A stretch of 64,000 nucleotides of DNA from Lepidonotus clava (lineage: Eukaryota; Annelida; Polychaeta; Phyllodocida; Polynoidae), in assembly GCA_936440205.1 (NCBI GenBank), contig OW387133.1, positions 69,316,374 to 69,380,373 of the forward strand. The letters run 5' to 3'. The stretch's first letter is position 1. Each line of letters begins with the position of its first letter. Below, in pieces: positions 1-11,100 of the stretch. A program made the translations under genes and the position numbers. Under the pieces are notes generated by a model, which saw only the letters and a program-made list of their open reading frames with translations, did not search any database and was not told the DNA's origin.

Positions 1-259
1 CCGTTTTCCCATAACTTTTCCATATTTTTCCAAAAGAGAACACTTTAACTTGTGTTCAGCATACAGAGATGGCAAATATATCGTTTAAAAGCTGATTTAA
101 TTCCTTATTCCATGCTTCAAACAAGAGTTCAATAATTTTAATATTTAAAGGTGGGTAACCCTTTGAACTTTCTCAATTAATATAAATTTCTGAGGAAAAT
201 CCTGGGAAATCCTGGGGAAATCCAGCAATTCATCTGCGTAATTGATGGGATCTAAAGGG
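1..259. mobile_element. TTAA-type MITE family A, right part (cut by window edge)
   Basis: This is the right-hand part of a short non-autonomous DNA transposon that recurs at 12,129, 13,210, 16,286, 30,036 and 30,941. It shares the internal stretches TTTTCCATATTTTTCC, ATATATCGTTTAAAAGCTGAT and GGAAATCCTGGGGAAATCC with those copies. It ends in ATCTAAAGGG directly followed by TTAA. The 4-bp TTAA duplication and the CCCTTTAGA terminal repeat suggest a piggyBac-type transposase mobilised it, which is inference from the ends only. Confidence 0.75.
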
Positions 260-759
260 TTAAATAAAAGTGTACATATTATTGTCAGTGAATTTCATAG
301 ACGTATTCTTCAGACACATTTTTGTATGTGCCTCGAACATATGTAAAACACTTGAATGCACCAGTTACTTTAACATCACTGCTATTACTACTTCCTTTAG
401 CCAAGGATGTGATCTTGCAGAACATTCTAATTATGTCACAGAGCATCGCAAACCATTATCAGAATTTCACAGCATATTATAATTATGTCGCCCTAAAGAG
501 AGAGGCAAATGCCTTGGCTTCCCTTTTAATTCAAAATAAGTCTTGATAAAATATCCATGTTTTATCATGATATTATCATATGAGAATCAAGGTAGAAAAA
601 ATATGCACTGGTGGTATATTATTACATTTTAATGTTAGTATTAACACCATTTTCCTATTGCAGTACTCTATATGACCTTTTATAGAAGTGATATTATTGT
701 TTCTCATTTCAGCACTGTAAGTGACTTTTTAAAGCAGCCATTATTGTTTCCTATTACAG

Positions 760-1244
760 CACTCTACGTGACTTTTCAAATGGCCATTACATCCATGTCT
801 GTGGTACTGGCCGCTATAGTACTGAGGATCCACTACTCAAAGCAGAGGACTCGACCACCAGTTTTGTTGAGAGCAACTGTCTTTGGATGTCTGGCTCCGG
901 TTCTTTGTCTAGGAAACTTGTACAAATCAAGCAAAGTTGATGATGTTGGGATAAATGACGAAATAAAGAGCACTGAAAATGGTGAAATAAACCATCTTGC
1001 TTCAATAAAAAAGAGTATGGATGAGGATGAAAGGTGTGGAGGACCCTTGGCAAAGCTGTTGAAACACCTTGAGACCCTAGAGAAAAACTCAAAGGAGGAG
1101 TCACAGGCAAAAGCCATAGCAGATGAATGGCAGAAGATTGCTTGGGTTCTGGACTGGTTCTTCTTTGCAATACATTTGATGGCTATCATATTACTCTCGG
1201 GATTAATCTATGCCAAACCAATTATAGGGAATGGACAAGAGTAG
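760..1244 (+). CDS. Nicotinic acetylcholine receptor-like subunit, last exon of an upstream paralogue (partial gene)
   Basis: This exon encodes transmembrane segment 3 (LYVTFQMAITSMSVVLAAIV), a cytoplasmic loop of about 100 residues, the amphipathic stretch before TM4 (ADEWQKIAWVLD), TM4 and a short tail ending NGQE. It starts after a polypyrimidine-AG acceptor at 758-759 and is about 92 percent identical in protein to the last exon of the complete gene at 26,693-27,177. The preceding exons must lie left of the window, so this is the 3' end of a tandem paralogue of a pentameric ligand-gated channel. Two further acceptor-like sites lie 47 and 96 nt upstream. The 96-nt one stays in frame with the exon and would add 32 residues before TM3. 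The 3' flank resembles that of the complete gene but carries two large palindromes. Confidence 0.88.
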
Positions 1245-1274
1245 AACAGGGCATGGGAGCCCCTGAGTGGCTGC

Positions 1275-1319
1275 CCACACAATCTTTGGAGACATAATAT
1301 GTCTCCAAAGATTGTGTGG
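1275..1319. repeat. Perfect palindrome, 22-bp arms, 1-nt centre
   Basis: The arms read CCACACAATCTTTGGAGACA onward and are perfectly complementary around a single A at 1297. It lies 31 bp after the stop codon of the paralogue exon. The matching flank of the complete gene (around 27,208) has only one arm-like stretch (CCCACATAAACTTTGGAAAT), so the second arm was gained here. Confidence 0.95.
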
Positions 1320-1341
1320 ATTGTCTGAATGGTGAACTTTT

Positions 1342-1410
1342 CTGAATGGTGAACTTAATCACTGAAGAACACATATTATGTGTTCTTCAGTGATTATGTT
1401 CACCATTCAG
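1342..1410. repeat. Near-perfect palindrome, 34-bp arms, 1-nt centre
   Basis: The two arms are complementary around T1376 with one mismatch (CTT against CAT in the arm). The outer part (TCTGAATGGTGAACTT) is also repeated directly at 1324-1339. The complete gene's flank contains only the single arm TTCACCATTCAGAC near 27,407. Confidence 0.95.
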
Positions 1411-2700
1411 ACCAAACATAGAAGATCAGCATAATATTATAAGGATAATTTGGCCAGCAATCTATTTGGTAATTATCTAAAAGGAACACCAGTCTAGACC
1501 TAAAAATATTCATGCCTGATTTATGTGCTAATAATCACAAAGGAAAACCTGTCTAGACCTAAAATATAAGCACAATTTATGCACTGATTCAGTCGAGTGA
1601 CAATAATTCACCAGTATACATATATCGCAACTAATGAATATTATTATGAGATATCAAAACATATATATTTTTTATGTCTATTCAATTATCAAAATATTAG
1701 TAAAACATGATAAAATATTGAGAATTCATCAGACAATAATTATTATTGTGACTAAAAGTGCATGATGTATCTTTGTTCTTTTTATATGTTTATATGCTCT
1801 AATGTTTACAAGGACAGAAAATAATGTTATTTACTCAAGTTGTTTTCTCTCAGCTCCCTTACCATTACTCTGTCAGTGATATAAAAGACAGACTATTCCA
1901 GAAAAGGTCTCAGCCTACTTGAATAGCATATATTCCTGCTGTCATGTTCAGGAGCAATCTATACTATTGGGACAAACAAAACTACTGAGACACCTTCAAT
2001 GGGCAGGTACACATAAACTTACTGTACCATAGGACTAACATTACAATTAATTTTTATATTTTTACAATTAATATTTTCTTGGTATTATGGCATGGCTTGA
2101 TAAAAGGTTAATGTCACAACACTAGCACCGCATATTTGTTAAGTTTGATTGAATTTATACTTTTTGAAAAAGGATTTGAGTGGATTAATTGTCTACATTT
2201 TGAATACTTAGTTTACAATTCTATAAGTTCACATGTACTGATAGCAATTTATAATCTGCTAATATTATCATGATAGGACTTCTGTGGTTGAGGTATAGGC
2301 AGAGGAAGTTCAGTGTAATAGTGAACTGAATTGAACAGAATCGGTTTTATTTCATTGTAAGTGTATTAACCCATATTAAAGTAATAGGGAGTTACCAGCT
2401 TTCAATGATTCACTGCTGCTTATTATCCATGCTATGGTTTATTCTAATAAACATTCAAATGAAATTTGTGTTTCAAATCATTCAAGTTAGAATATTGATA
2501 TAAGGGTTGAGTCCTCCTCATCTAGGTAGTTGAAGTCCAAATACAGACACTTGCTTGCAGAGGCACAATAAAGTTTATTATACCATCACATCCAAGTATC
2601 AGCTGCAGAATTTATCCTGTGTAGCACTGGGTAAACCACAAACTTCATGAATAAATGTAATTATCTTTAGAAGGGGAGTAAGCAGGGCATTTCAGAAACA
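1411..2700. other. Intergenic, nothing recognised
   Basis: AT-rich sequence without convincing coding exons. AATAAA-type signals occur near 2443 and 2567 and could serve the upstream paralogue. The first part (to about 1450) is homologous to the 3' flank of the complete receptor gene. Confidence 0.5.
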
Positions 2701-2710
2701 GAAAAGGTAA

Positions 2711-2873
2711 CAGTGGCGGATCCAGGGGGGGGGGGGGGGCAAAAGGCGCAATTGGATTTTTTTTTTAATAATCTACCTTTATTGATTCATGCAAATCTGA
2801 CACAATTTATTTTCAATTTTTTATAGGGGGGCTGGCTTGCCACCCTAGATGACTGACTCTGGATTCACCCTTG
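2711..2873. mobile_element. Short hAT-like MITE with poly-G tract, copy 1
   Basis: It begins CAGTGGCGGATCCAG and ends CTGGATTCACCCTTG, an imperfect terminal inverted repeat, with a run of 15 G just inside the left end. GGTAA occurs on both sides. Related copies lie at 32,953, 35,219 and 50,363. The CAGGGGCGGATCCAG terminus resembles hAT-type ends, which is a family inference. Confidence 0.6.
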
Positions 2874-2955
2874 GGTAAATTATCCTGGCTTAACAATACA
2901 TATTACTTTGTCATTAGTTACCATTTAAAGCTGCCATTCATTGTTCTCATTACAG

Positions 2956-3375
2956 TACTTAGTTTGACATTTTAAAGCAACCACTTTTGTTTATTATTGC
3001 AGCACTCTATGTGACTATTCAAATGGCCAGAACATCACTATCTATAGTACTAGCTGCTACTGTACTGAGGATCCACTACTCAACCACCCATTTTGATGAG
3101 AGCAATCGTCTTTGGATGTTTGGCTCCAGTTCTTTGTCCAGGAAATTTGAACAAATCAAGCAAAGTTGTTCTAGATTATTTTGGATGGATGATGAAACAA
3201 AGGGTACTGTGAACAGTGAAATAAACCATACTGCTTCAGCTTCAGTAAAAGGGTTTGGATGACAATAAAAGGTGTCAAAATCCCTTGGCCAAGTTGTTAA
3301 AACACTTTGAGACTTTAGAGAATCACTCAAAAGAGGATTCTAAGGCAAAAACCATAGCAGGTGAATGGCAGAAGG
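2956..3375 (+). pseudogene. Decayed nicotinic receptor last-exon copy
   Basis: From about 3003 the sequence aligns with the TM3 exon of the two neighbouring paralogues: LYVTIQMARTSLSIVLAATV, then a diverged loop. It carries an in-frame stop at the end of the short open stretch (3260-3262) and a shifted frame after that. Recognisable loop sequence continues to GTGAATGGCAGAAG, after which the homology stops abruptly at about 3375, so TM4 is missing. Two acceptor-like sites 47 bp apart (after 2955 and after 3002) are preserved. It is a relic of a third tandem copy, older than the 760-1244 and 26,693-27,177 pair. Confidence 0.85.
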
Positions 3376-3479
3376 GTCCAATCATTAATTGAATAAAAGT
3401 TTATTCACAAGTTTAGAAATTAGTGTCTCTTATTTGATAACTGTCTAATACATTTAATATGTAGTTTCTCTACACCTAA

Positions 3480-3727
3480 CTAAAGGCCATATTCCACTTT
3501 GCGGCGTTTTGCTCGCGGTGGGCAATTACCTAGCGGCGTTTGGCCCCACCGCTAGTAAAACCAGGCACCGCAAGGTGGAATATAGACATTGCTTGTGGTG
3601 GGCCTTGCGGTGGGCCTTGCGATGGGTCATTGCAAGACCCACCGCAAGTGAATTTATATAGGTTTTCTATAGAATGCTTGCGGTGGCAGAAACGAACATG
3701 TTCGTTTCCTCACCTATGGCCTTAAAG
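3480..3727. mobile_element. Small GC-richer MITE-like repeat
   Basis: It is bounded by TAAAGGCCATATTCCA and the inverted TATGGCCTTA, with internal repeats of GCGGTGGGCCTTGCG type and the local hairpin CGAACATGTTCG. Base composition differs sharply from its AT-rich surroundings. No open frame of note. Confidence 0.5.
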
Positions 3728-4252
3728 CTAATAAAAGATGATTATGCTTCCAGTGAAAGTTTGTCAAAAGTACTTAGGTATATATGCCACTTATAGTCCA
3801 CATGATTAACACAGAATCATTAGCAAATGAAATTTCTAATCAATGGAAGCTGAAGACATGTACCCTTCATTGTTTTTTGGTTAAATACCATAGCTAGATT
3901 ACTGGCAACTTTAATCATCTATACACAACTGATCCTTGAGCTAGACTTCATGGACTGCAGCAGGACTAGATATTTTGGTTTTAATCCATGACATATCTTT
4001 AGTACAATATTTCATTTTTGATATGAATTATAAACTATTGGTTTTCCAGGCATTGCTTGCTTTAGCCCTTTTACTGACAGATTAGATAGGATTTAGATTC
4101 TCCATTGATGAAAAATGATTTACACAATAATCTTTAATAACTGATCGAGCTGATTTGGGTAGGATGACTTTCAATACCTTTTATACAATTTAGTTAATAG
4201 TATAGAATACTGTTGAACTTAAACCTAGTCAAACCTGAGCAGGAACAGGGCC

Positions 4253-4465
4253 CATATCTTCATAACTAATTTGGCTGATCAGGGAAACTTTGATTAGCGT
4301 CTCATGATTAGAAATTCTGTCTATCATGAATAAATTTAACCCCTCATAATGCCTCTTTGACACTATTTTGCAATAACACTATAAATTTTGGTAGAAGGCA
4401 AAATCGCTGATCATGGGACCCTAATAAAATTTTCCCTGATCAGCCAAATTAGTTACGAAGATATG
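4253..4465. mobile_element. Foldback MITE with about 45-bp inverted ends
   Basis: The left end CATATCTTCATAACTAATTT and the right end AAATTAGTTACGAAGATATG are inverted repeats that continue inward through GGCTGATCAGGGAAA for about 45 bp with few mismatches. The 120-bp core is non-coding. It lies about 600 bp upstream of the start codon of the complete receptor gene. Confidence 0.8.
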
Positions 4466-5078
4466 AGGAAGAATAAACACAAAAGTGAAACAATAGCTTA
4501 ATTGGTGGAGTTCCATTTACAGCATGGTCCACCAGGTAGAAGGTAGGGTAACCTGCAATCTAGGTGTACACAGGGTATAAAAAACAATTCTATGATACTG
4601 AACTTGGAAAAAACGCTATTGATTGCACAGTGATAGAGAGAATAAATGTTGCCTAATGGTGTGTGTTGGGTATAGACTGTCATTATCTGGATGAAGAGAG
4701 ACCGAAAGTGATGGCTCATGAATTATTGGTGGATATATATTGTACACAGGCAAGGGCGCATGGCAAAAGTTTACCGCACTAATGGGAACTGCATCCAAGA
4801 TGACATTTCTGTTGGTAGGACAACCAACCAAACAAACCAGCATGCATTGTTACACTCTTCGTTCAAGTGCTTGTTCGTGACAAACCTATAAAATTTCAGG
4901 TAGCATTCAGACACACCAGGGGTTAATGATTAAATGGCATGGCTCAATGAGTGGTCTGATTTGAATGCTGTGGTCGCTTGGTAAGAGTGGGAGTGACTAG
5001 TGCTGTTGCAGCTTTTTTAGTCTCCAGGATAGAAGCATCTTGTAAGAGCATATTCTACGTCATAGCAACTGATCTAAC

Positions 5079-5169
5079 ATGACTAGGATATCTGGCCTTA
5101 TCCCAGCTTTCAGCATGGCATTTTCCATATTGATGGTGATCCTACCACTTACTCTTGTGGTTCAAGCAG
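5079..5169 (+). CDS. Receptor exon 1: start codon and signal peptide
   Basis: The ATG at 5079 opens a hydrophobic leader ending LTLVVQA, followed by the donor CAG/GTAATG. It encodes 30 codons plus one base, matching the phase of exon 2. No other ATG gives a leader in this frame. Confidence 0.88.
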
Positions 5170-8100
5170 GTAATGATTTAAAATTTCTTTGATATAAAGG
5201 GCAGCATTTATCAATAAATGCTCAATGTTTATATATAAGGCAGTATATGGTGAAGACAATTTGAGAATTTATAAATTTGGAAAGTTAATTTGAGTGTATG
5301 TGCCGGTTTGTACATGTAAGTCAGTGTGGGTAATTCCATCCAGGATAAATTCCATCTTTAGATAAACTTAATAAAGTACTTTTAACTTTATAGATGACCT
5401 TTAAAGTATTTTTAATCGTAAATCCATATGAATTTAGTTTTTTTCAAATAGTATACTGAGATCATGCAGCATAGTGGAATCCCACCATTGATTGGTTGGA
5501 AATGTCAAGGTCATTCTATCCTATGCAAATCCTCTTTGGTGGCCATTTTGTTTATATAAGACATAATTTGCATAGGTCAATCCACAGTACTACCCACTAT
5601 TGTATAAGTTAGTTTTTGATAAGTTTCAATAGTTTACTTATTCATCTGTGGATGTAGTATATAGAATATAAAAGATTTTCTGATTTCTTTTGAAATTGAT
5701 TGTTTTTCAAGTAGTTTTTAAGTGGTCATAATTACCCTCAATAAATTCAGTGATCACATACCAAGGAGGGTAACTCCGTCCACAATAGACATATCAAAGT
5801 CTTCTACAGGATATCCTTTAGCACTTTCATTCATTACTATAAGAAATATCTTAACTTCATAATATGATCATAATATTACAAATATTGAAAGAGCACATTT
5901 ATTGTGAAATAGTTAAGAATCAATAAAAAGAAAACCCCAAAAAACTTGATATGCCAAATGGTAACCATATGAGGAAAACATCATTATTGAATTACTCTAC
6001 ATTTTCAAATATCATTTCACCCATTACAGATGCTGTTTAACCTTTTGGAGACCTATGATAAAGGGGAAGTGGTGACAAATTACAGTAGCTTTACCTAAAT
6101 TCACAAGTAACATTATTGAAATGCTTGTTGAGCATAATTATGCCATTCCTAGATAATTAAGTAGAAAACTGACTTCACAAATGTTTTTTAATAAAAGTAT
6201 TTAGCCAGACTTGTTTTGACAAATCAAAAGCTTAATTGTGCAACAGATGTTCATAGAAAGAATCATATATTCAGAAAAATTGATGACAAAACCATGTAAA
6301 CAAATGTTCTGAATATATAATTATTTCTATAAACATCTATATTGTGTTGCTGATACCTGTCACTATGAATACAAAAAATATTGGGTCATCAAAACAAAGT
6401 TGCTGAGGAATGCTCAAAATATCTCTGGAAATAAATCAATTGTGTTCTTACTCTTTCTATAACTTTTTAAGATTGAATATGTACATCCTTAACTCATATT
6501 GTCAGACAATATTATAATTGTATAGTCTTGCTGAAATCAGTTGACGTTGACTATCAGTCCCATTATGCACCCAGGCTTAGGGTCTCGGGCATTACTGGGG
6601 CCTGTCCTCAATATGATCTGTCTACATGTTCTTGGCAGCTGCTTCATTACATTCCCGATTATCAAGAAGAAATTAATTTTTCTTGTGTTAGATTCATGGC
6701 CCTCCATCCTTACATATGACTGAGTAGCTAGCTTCTTTTTTATGCTGGATGGAATTACCCTCCCCCTTGACAGAGATACCCTCCAAGCATACACAATTTC
6801 AGGTACTTGTCATGTTAACACAAAATATATAAACACATCTGTCTTTCTTTGAACTGTGTTTGAAAAATGTATTTTATGCGTCTATTACATAAAAGAATGA
6901 ATAAACTTAGCAACCTGGCTCCCTAGGGCAATATAGACCAAAGTGGACGGAATTACCCACACTGACTCTATCTACTATAAACATTTCTGGTCAGTAAAAG
7001 AGTATTGAGGTCGAGGTGCACGTGGTGAGAACCAAATAATTTAATTTGAATTAGTAATAATGCAAAGAACAACATGAATAAGGGATATAATAGCACATTA
7101 ATATGGATATTTGCCTCTTTTTAGAAACGGTCAACGATGAAAATGATATATATCATCATATTCTAACTGGGTACAACAACGACATCAGACCTATAAAGAA
7201 TTCCAAGGATACTCTTTCCTTGATAGTGGAATTTCTTCCAATGCACCTTAAAGGGGTGGTATGTGATGCAGTTATAGTTACTATTACAATGATACAATAG
7301 ATCTGTTTTTGATAGTATTGGCAATCTGTTAACTTGTTAAGGATAGACCCCAGTGATGGGGGTGTGAATGGCGGGGCTTCATTTAATCATAATAATCATA
7401 TTTGCTTCTCATAGTAATATTAAATGAAAAACACCATCAGGTAGTCAATGAATAACATTTTCTATTAATATAATTTATAGAAAAATGCATAGCTCTGTAA
7501 TTGTGTTGCAAAACTGAAAGTCGTGATATTCTCATTTATTTTTTGAACATGAATATCTCAGTTAATATTTGATTTAAAGCTTTGACACTTTTAGTATATT
7601 TTCTTGACATATAGATGGAGGGAACTGTGTCTCAGAATATTGATATAGGCCCTACTTACATATTTACAAATGTAGAAAATGGTATTACAAAAATCTAAAA
7701 ATATTACCAGTTTTTTGCCGTTTTTGGTCATAAGATAAAATCTAGGGCCTTAACAAAAATTCTGAGACATGTTTCCCTGCCTATGAATCTTCTGAGGATG
7801 TGTACAAAATTGTGTAGGTATCAGGCTGATATTAAGCAAGATATCGATTTTCAAAAAATAAAAGTTAAACAATCTGTTTTTATTTGATAAAATCGGGAAT
7901 TTCAGGTGCATGATAACCTTGTATTTATCGACAGATAGAGAAAAATCTTAGCTTTCACATAATGTATAACACGTTATGATCAGAGCTTTAGTAAGAGAGT
8001 TATTAATGCTTTCCTGAATAGGTGGTTCATCACTGGGGTCTATCCTTAAGTTAAAAGTAAACAATGCAAATTAAAGTGTTGTTAAATAATATAGATAATC

Positions 8101-11100
8101 AACCAAAATAGATTTCATAATTCAACTGAAAACATTTTGACGGCTCTAGTTCTTTTCCAGGATGAAAAAGAGGGAGTTATGAGGATGTTTGGAGTACTAG
8201 CTGTGGTTTGTATTGACATTTGCTGAATAATTGATAAAGATTGCACTTTTCTGGTGCTAAATATTGGGACTTATTGTGTCTTTCTGTTACACAACCAATT
8301 TATGTTGCTGGAGCTGTAGCACTTTCACAACAACTCTTCTTAAGACTCAGATTATTCAATAATTTTTTACCTGACAAGATAGTAAAGATTAAGACGAGAT
8401 TTCAAAATGATGATATACTTTGTTTCAAATGATATTTGTGTTGGAGTTATACAATATGGCGATGACATGGATTAATCCATTAGATTCAGACCCTTAAGGA
8501 CAATGGATGAGAGTCGTTGCATACATTGTTTTTCTTCTCTATCCCGCTCAAATTGATTCCCTATCATTTTGTTTCAAATTATGTAAAATGGCCCTGCATC
8601 AAGGTAATAAATCCGTAATGCATGGTGGCTGGTGTAGCATAACTGAAGTTCCTTGCTGATTGAGAATTTCCAACGAATTTGGCTGGTTGGCTGCACATAC
8701 CCTTGGGCTGACTGGGCCAGGTGCCCCTCCACAGACTGAAAAGTAGGGACGAGTTAGCCATTTAGGTATGAGTCTTAGTGATGTAAAAGATGTGAGGCAT
8801 ATATATTTAGTTTGCTACCTATTACAACTTTGACTGGCATCTTTGACATGACATGCATCTGGTTTATCCGTGGCTGGGAACTACCCCAGTGCGCATGTGC
8901 AAGGGACCAAAAGGAACCTGCATTCCGGTCGAAAGTCCAGTCATGTTACATGTGACTGTTTAAATTGGACAAACTGTCAACTTAACCTACATAGAGAAAT
9001 TGGGATAATTGGATGAAGCATGCATTCCTTTCAGGAAACAGTCCTAGTAAGCAATACTACATAGGTAGCCAATCACTTGGATCTTTAACTGCAGGCTCAA
9101 TGTCAGGCAGAATAAAGCTTCTCTTGGTTCCTGCTTGCACTTTCATTACCTTGATAAAGACTTGTATGTATTACTTGTAAGGACAACTGTATCCCAAGTG
9201 AGACCGGGAATTCTATTGTTCTCGTTTGTGACCAGCATAAATAAATTTGAAATAAAAAAAAGTGCTTGCATATCAGGGAAGAAGCTTGTCAGTTTTACCT
9301 GATAGCATGTAAAACTTCTTGTTGAGTCTCTCGCCAAAATCATCATAGGGTTTATTCTTTTTTATTGTAGGGTTGCTGAAACTGTACCTATTATAGATCT
9401 TCCAGATACATAGTCAAACATGTAGATCAGTACATTCTAGATGTTATGCGCTGAATCTAGTATGTTTTCACAGTTTGGTGCATTGGCAATGGTGATGTCC
9501 ATTCAGATGTGTTTTTGATGACGAGACCCAATTCTTGCAATGTTGCACGATTAAACACTGATGCAGAATGTGAATGATACACATCTGTACTCCATCAAGT
9601 GGCAACTGTGAATGTGTATCTGGCACATGTAGCCCTATATATAGGCCTGGGTACGTTTTGGCTACCCTGTCTCTGAATGGCTGGTTTTGGGAATGTGTGA
9701 CCTTGTTGGTTTTAATGTTCAACCTGATTGGTTGAATTATGCAAATGTTGGAGACAAGTAAAGTGGTGCCCAACTGAAACTGCAAGAGCCTGGTGCTCAG
9801 TAAGTGAGTGTAAAACAAGGTGGATGATATCATCACAAGCCCCTTCCGGGTTGTTTAGGTAGAAGTTATGAGCCATTATTTGTGATCCCAAAGTCGTCCT
9901 ATGCAGTCCAACCGATGCTGCCATTGTCAGCGAGAGCACGGTTTCAGTAAATACCTCATCAGGCCGTTGATGCTGGTCACTGTGTCCACCCTGGATCTTA
10001 AGATGTCCTGTCCTTCAGTCAAAGGGTTGAGATACCAGATACCAGAATTATAATGTAGATGTAGATGCAGAGGCTGTTGACGGTTATCGGGCCCAATTTA
10101 GTAGCTGTTGTTGATAGGGTGACATGGTTTAAACCTAGTAAGTGAATTTCCACATTCTGTAGTGCATGAAGGTTTTGTTGGTTGAAGTAGATACTTTGGT
10201 ACTTTTCTTTGAAGGGACTATTTGGAAGTGTTTCTGGAAATGCTGTTTCAGGCAGTTTTTCTTCTGGCCAACATAATATAGTTTCTTGCCTGATTGGTAG
10301 ATGATGCAGTAGATAAGATTTTTGCTTTTGCAGCTGGCATTGTGCTGAGTATTTTCTTCCATCACTTTTGTTCAGTTTTGGACACCAGCATTTAGCATAT
10401 CACAGGTTTTTCTTCTCAGTGTATTGGTGGTTTTCTTCTCTTCCATGATCTGGGTAAGTTTTTGCTTTTACCAGTAGGTATCAGAGATTTTTTGGCCATC
10501 TATGGCCAATCCGACAGCCTTTCTCATTCAGATGTCTGGTTGACATAGACCTATACAGGAGGTTCCATTTTTTTATTTTTGGATTTGAGGCGATCATATG
10601 CAGGGCTATATGTTAATGAGAGGAAGAAAGGAAGGATTTGTGTTCATCGTGTTTTCATCTGTGTTTGTTTATGGTTCAGGCAACATTTTGAGTTCATAGG
10701 CATACACCCTCTTGAATGCTTCTGCAAGTAGTGCCCTAGGGTAGCCCTTCTGTAGAAGTAATGCTGCCTTTTCTGCTGATCGTAAAGTTAAGTCTTCTTG
10801 TGAGCTGTATATAATATTTTTGATACATAGGAACCAACAATATGGTAGGCCTGTTTTGCAGTGTTTGGGGTTAGAAGAATTGCATGGTAGGTAGTAGTTT
10901 CTGTCTGTTGGTTTACACTGTAGAGATCTGTTTTTATGGAACCGTTCTGTAATTTGACAGCTTTGTTTAGGAACTGGATTGAAGTCACTGACTGTTCTAC
11001 TGTAAATTATATGGTCAGATGGTAGCTGTTCAAGTAGCTTATGAGTTTTTGCCATATTTTTGTTTCTTAAGCATATTTTCGGTTGAAGGGAGAATGTGTA

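Noticed and set aside
814-1189. Two long minus-strand open frames antisense to the paralogue's last exon (and the same at 26,747-27,140)
   Set aside because: They are mirror frames of the receptor exon, present in both paralogues because the exons are duplicates; the sense frame carries TM3 and TM4 homology.
8579-8761. Candidate for the missing receptor exon 4 or a separate minus-strand gene
   Set aside because: No W-x-D or I-W-x-P motif and no splice sites; the true 110-nt exon was found at 14,701-14,810.
9140-9940. Minus-strand frames downstream of the Penelope fragment
   Set aside because: Positionally they could belong to the element's 3' part, but I see no motif firm enough to assign them.
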